This document shows positions 61,557 to 64,000 of a DNA stretch of 64,000 nucleotides, piece by piece (position 1 is the stretch's first letter; the number at the start of each line of letters is the position of its first letter). Position numbers and translations under genes: made by a program. The DNA comes from ZC4RG29 sp035304385. GTDB lineage: Bacteria > Bacteroidota > Bacteroidia > Cytophagales > Cyclobacteriaceae. Under the pieces are notes generated by a model. The model had not been told where the DNA came from, did not search any database, and saw only the letters and a program-made list of their open reading frames with translations. Where the stretch lies: contig DATGQD010000043.1 in NCBI GenBank assembly GCA_035304385.1, positions 31,992-95,991 of the forward strand, in the 5' to 3' direction.

Positions 61557-62861
61557 CTACACCCTCCGACGCGCCACTACCTCCTGGCCCCTCAACCGCC
61601 TGAAACTGTTTTTCATCACGCCGGCATAGACTTCAAGCGTATCACCAGCCAGCGCAATCGCAGCCAGGGTAATGCCCATATCTATCTTCAGATTGAACCA
61701 GTAGAATACCAATACCATCAGCACAGTGAGAAGAAATATTTCTATAACCTGGATGAGCTTGGTGACGCCATCATACCAGGCGGGGATGCGGTGCATGATC
61801 TTTAAAAACAAAACCACATTGAGGAGGCAGAGCACGACTGCCATGACCATCTCACCCCAGTCGGGCATGCTGTTGATGTACTCACCGTGAAGGATCATCG
61901 ACACAATGTTGGCGTGAATCACCACACCGAACATATCCGGGTTGGCTTTGCCGGCGAGCGTTTGATTTAACGGCGTATAGAACCGGTCCGTCCATGAAGG
62001 GTCGCCCAGCTCAGCGCCGAGATAGCCAAACAGGACAACCTTGTCGCGAACGGTTTCCGGTGTAAAATTCTCGCTGAAAACATCGTCGACATCGAGGACG
62101 TAAAAGACGTTGCGGTAGTTCGGATTGTTTTGCTCATACCGATCGAAGACATTGCCCCTGAAGTTGATGACCTCGGAAAAATTGTCGCGTCTGAGAAACC
62201 GGGCCGTCGCTACCGAATCATACTGCATGGCGAGCTCGACAGCAAATGCGCGATGGACACGGTTACCGAGAAGCGGCATTTTCGGGTTGAACGCACGGCA
62301 TGTCTTCACATCGTCCTGGAACGCGGCATCGGTATCGAGGTTAGCAAACCCTTCGGCGATGGCGTAGTCGCGGAACATGGGATCAGATCGCTTAAGCGAG
62401 TCGAACAGTTCGCCGGTGTCGGTCGCTGCCAGCGAGTCGGTCTGTTCGAGTTTGGTGGCCAGGACTACGTTCCCTGCTTCGCGTATCACATAACTGAGCA
62501 TCTGATTTCCAAACTCGTCTTTGAGTTGCGGACAAGAAACTGTATCGCGTCCCGCGGGGCAATCGAAAAACATATCCAACCCGATGACACGCGGCTCATA
62601 CTTGCTGATAATGCTTATTTGTTCCGCAATTTCACGGCGGGAAAGGTTGCCGATGTTGACAATGACAATGCTTTCATCCACACCGGGATCCTCGCGCAAT
62701 CCCCAGAACACATAGTCGGTCAGGTCGACATCGCTGAGCGCTTTACCGATAGAATCAAAGGCGTTAAAGAAATTCAGTTGTGTGATGCGGAAGATGCCCC
62801 ACATGAGAAAAAAAATGAGCAATGTGGCGAGCAGGACATCGATCCAAAAGTCCTTTTTCAT
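61557..62861 (-). CDS. CHASE2 sensor protein without output domain
   Basis: 434 residues: helix 8-28, a CHASE2 extracytoplasmic domain (about 30-330; ALSDVDLTDYVFWGLRE, VIGLDMFFDCPAG, DKVVLFGYLGAEL) and three to four helices at the end (residues about 340-420). It ends a few residues after the last helix: no kinase, cyclase or GGDEF domain follows. Such short CHASE2 proteins pair with FecR-like ones in this phylum, as here. It could transmit a signal by partner contact. A TTG-start MeaB gene is divergent. Confidence 0.85.
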   Translation of the reverse strand: MKKDFWIDVLLATLLIFFLMWGIFRITQLNFFNAFDSIGKALSDVDLTDYVFWGLREDPGVDESIVIVNIGNLSRREIAEQISIISKYEPRVIGLDMFFDCPAGRDTVSCPQLKDEFGNQMLSYVIREAGNVVLATKLEQTDSLAATDTGELFDSLKRSDPMFRDYAIAEGFANLDTDAAFQDDVKTCRAFNPKMPLLGNRVHRAFAVELAMQYDSVATARFLRRDNFSEVINFRGNVFDRYEQNNPNYRNVFYVLDVDDVFSENFTPETVRDKVVLFGYLGAELGDPSWTDRFYTPLNQTLAGKANPDMFGVVIHANIVSMILHGEYINSMPDWGEMVMAVVLCLLNVVLFLKIMHRIPAWYDGVTKLIQVIEIFLLTVLMVLVFYWFNLKIDMGITLAAIALAGDTLEVYAGVMKNSFRRLRGQEVVARRRV

Positions 62862-62929
62862 GCGAACGGTCTGGAGTAAAAGACTAAATTTAGATATTTA
62901 GTCGGGCAATTCAACTAAACGCTCCACTC

Positions 62930-63925
62930 TTGACGTCGTCGGCGGCTACGAATAAACTTTTCGAAGAGATGCTTGCGGGCAATCGTACCGCGCTCGCGCG
63001 CGCCATTACGCTCATTGAAAGCGCGCGCGACGAAGACAACGACGCTCGTGATACCCTGTTGCAGGCGTCGTTGCCTCATGCAGGCCGGGCTATGCGTGTG
63101 GGGGTCACGGGCGCACCTGGTGTTGGTAAGAGTACGCTCATCGAGGCGCTGGGTGTGCATCTTCTCTCTTCAGGAAAAAAGGTAGCCGTACTCACCATCG
63201 ATCCTAGCAGCACGCTTTCGAAAGGAAGCATCCTTGCCGACAAGACGCGAATGACCGCACTCTCCCGACAGGAAAAAGCCTTCATCCGTCCGTCCGCTTC
63301 CGGTGGTGGCACAGGGGGCGTTGCCGTCCGTACACGTGAGGCTATGCTGTTATGTGAAGCCGCCGGTTATGATGTAGTCATAGTAGAAACCGTCGGCGTC
63401 GGGCAATCGGAAGTGGCCGTGAAAAATATGGTGGACTTCTTCCTGCTTCTCATGCTGCCCGGATCCGGCGATGAACTTCAGGGGTTGAAAAAAGGCGTCG
63501 TCGAGATGGCCGATGCGCTCGTCATCACAAAGGCCGATGGTGACAACGTGGCTCGTGCAGCGCGGGCCCAGGCAGATTTCAGCCACGCCCTGCACTTATT
63601 ACCACCCCAGAGCGCTTGGTGGAAACCACGCGTGTTAACCTGTTCCGCCCTTACCGGTGACGGCATAGCGGAGGTGGCCGCAATGATTGACGACTACGAG
63701 CGCCGCGCCCGCGATTCCGAATACCTGGATGCGAATCGCACCGCACAAAAGATTCATTGGCTTAATGAGTCGTTCGACGCCCTCATACGCGCCGACATCC
63801 AACGCCGCGACCTTGACGCCACACGCGCCCGCCTCGAAGACCTGGTGCGCAATGATGAGATGCCCGTGAGCATGGCCGCCCGCCAACTCCTCGCCGCATA
63901 CCACGAAACCATCAGAAAGACATAA
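62930..63925 (+). CDS. meaB: methylmalonyl-CoA mutase-associated GTPase
   Basis: 331 residues from TTG 62930, chosen because the conserved N-terminal helix (ALARAITLIESARDE) begins 20 residues on; the first in-frame ATG (62969) would cut it close. G3E-family GTPase: P-loop GAPGVGKST (61-69), switch motifs DPSSTLSKGSILADKTRM (split DPSSTLSKGS, ILADKTRM), ETVGVGQSE, and ITKADGDN as the guanine motif. It loads and protects B12 enzymes such as methylmalonyl-CoA mutase. The mutase is not in the window. Followed 13 nt on by the tandem repeat region. Confidence 0.93.
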   Translation: MTSSAATNKLFEEMLAGNRTALARAITLIESARDEDNDARDTLLQASLPHAGRAMRVGVTGAPGVGKSTLIEALGVHLLSSGKKVAVLTIDPSSTLSKGSILADKTRMTALSRQEKAFIRPSASGGGTGGVAVRTREAMLLCEAAGYDVVIVETVGVGQSEVAVKNMVDFFLLLMLPGSGDELQGLKKGVVEMADALVITKADGDNVARAARAQADFSHALHLLPPQSAWWKPRVLTCSALTGDGIAEVAAMIDDYERRARDSEYLDANRTAQKIHWLNESFDALIRADIQRRDLDATRARLEDLVRNDEMPVSMAARQLLAAYHETIRKT

Positions 63926-63937
63926 CCCCTTAACCCG

Positions 63938-64000
63938 CTCACTCACGCACCATTCACCCATCCCCCCATTCACTCATTCACTCATTCACTCATTCACTCA
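63938..64000. repeat. octanucleotide tandem repeat array, second copy, truncated by window end
   Basis: CACTCACGCACCATTCACCC and similar degenerate units, then four perfect CATTCACT copies at 63967-63998 running off the right edge. Same unit and strand orientation as the array at 28521-28624. Confidence 0.9.

Overview
The window looks like a chromosomal segment of a free-living Bacteroidota bacterium, most likely a Cytophagales-type organism. This is inferred from gene content: a BshA bacillithiol glycosyltransferase, a eukaryote-like GT3 glycogen synthase, CarboxypepD_reg-like, DUF3347, DUF4407 and DUF1080 proteins, a serine hydrolase carrying a GH3 domain, the mutL/rhomboid/rhomboid arrangement, and several promoter-like TAnnTTTG boxes. 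I saw no rRNA or tRNA genes, phage, insertion sequence or CRISPR array.

Layout. 1-6.7 kb: the end of an AsmA/DUF748-like protein, a small secreted barrel-like protein, an S9 prolyl-oligopeptidase-family peptidase, an unannotated 45-residue ORF on the minus strand, a secreted esterase, an ABM-like protein and a two-helix membrane protein. 6.8-17.6 kb: a complete branched-chain amino acid block, ilvE-ilvD-ilvB-ilvN-ilvC then leuC-leuD-leuB-leuA, all on the plus strand. Each half is preceded by what reads as a transcription attenuator: a short ORF with dense Val/Leu/Ile codons followed by a strong intrinsic terminator. The two attenuators share sequence and look like duplicates. 17.6-24.2 kb: minus-strand genes for a DUF1624-type acyltransferase, a Tat-exported Gfo/Idh/MocA oxidoreductase, DoxX, a lipoprotein, a VOC protein, DUF3052-like and DUF3347 proteins and a GNAT acetyltransferase. 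24.4-33.5 kb: DUF4407 protein, AlkA-like glycosylase, exported sugar-isomerase-like protein, zinc dehydrogenase, an octanucleotide tandem repeat array, then aldehyde dehydrogenase, iron alcohol dehydrogenase and a PuuA/GlnA4-like gamma-glutamyl ligase (a likely amine or amino-alcohol catabolic operon), and a DUF1080 lipoprotein.

33.5-45.3 kb: glycogen synthase, ClpB, a BlaI/BlaR1 pair with two perfect operators around its promoter, a dipeptide epimerase/DUF1611 pair (DgcA/DgcN-like D-glutamate pathway), a lipocalin-like protein, RlmN and a CarboxypepD_reg-like protein. 45.3-54.2 kb: two rhomboid proteases, MutL and a small membrane protein on the minus strand; a 989-residue fusion of a GH3 fold that has lost every catalytic residue with an intact serine beta-lactamase-like domain; BshA; a fatty-acid hydroxylase; a 41-residue lipoprotein. 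54.3-64 kb: a VWA protein with a MoxR/Mg-chelatase-like AAA ATPase, an AlbA_2 protein, a PIN-PhoH ATPase, a conserved small protein, SucD, a FecR-like/CHASE2 pair, MeaB and a second copy of the octanucleotide repeat running off the right edge.

The most interesting signals are the duplicated ilv/leu attenuators, the catalytically dead GH3 domain fused to a beta-lactamase fold, the BlaI operator pair with an unusual BlaR1-like sensor tail, and the dispersed CATTCACT tandem repeats.
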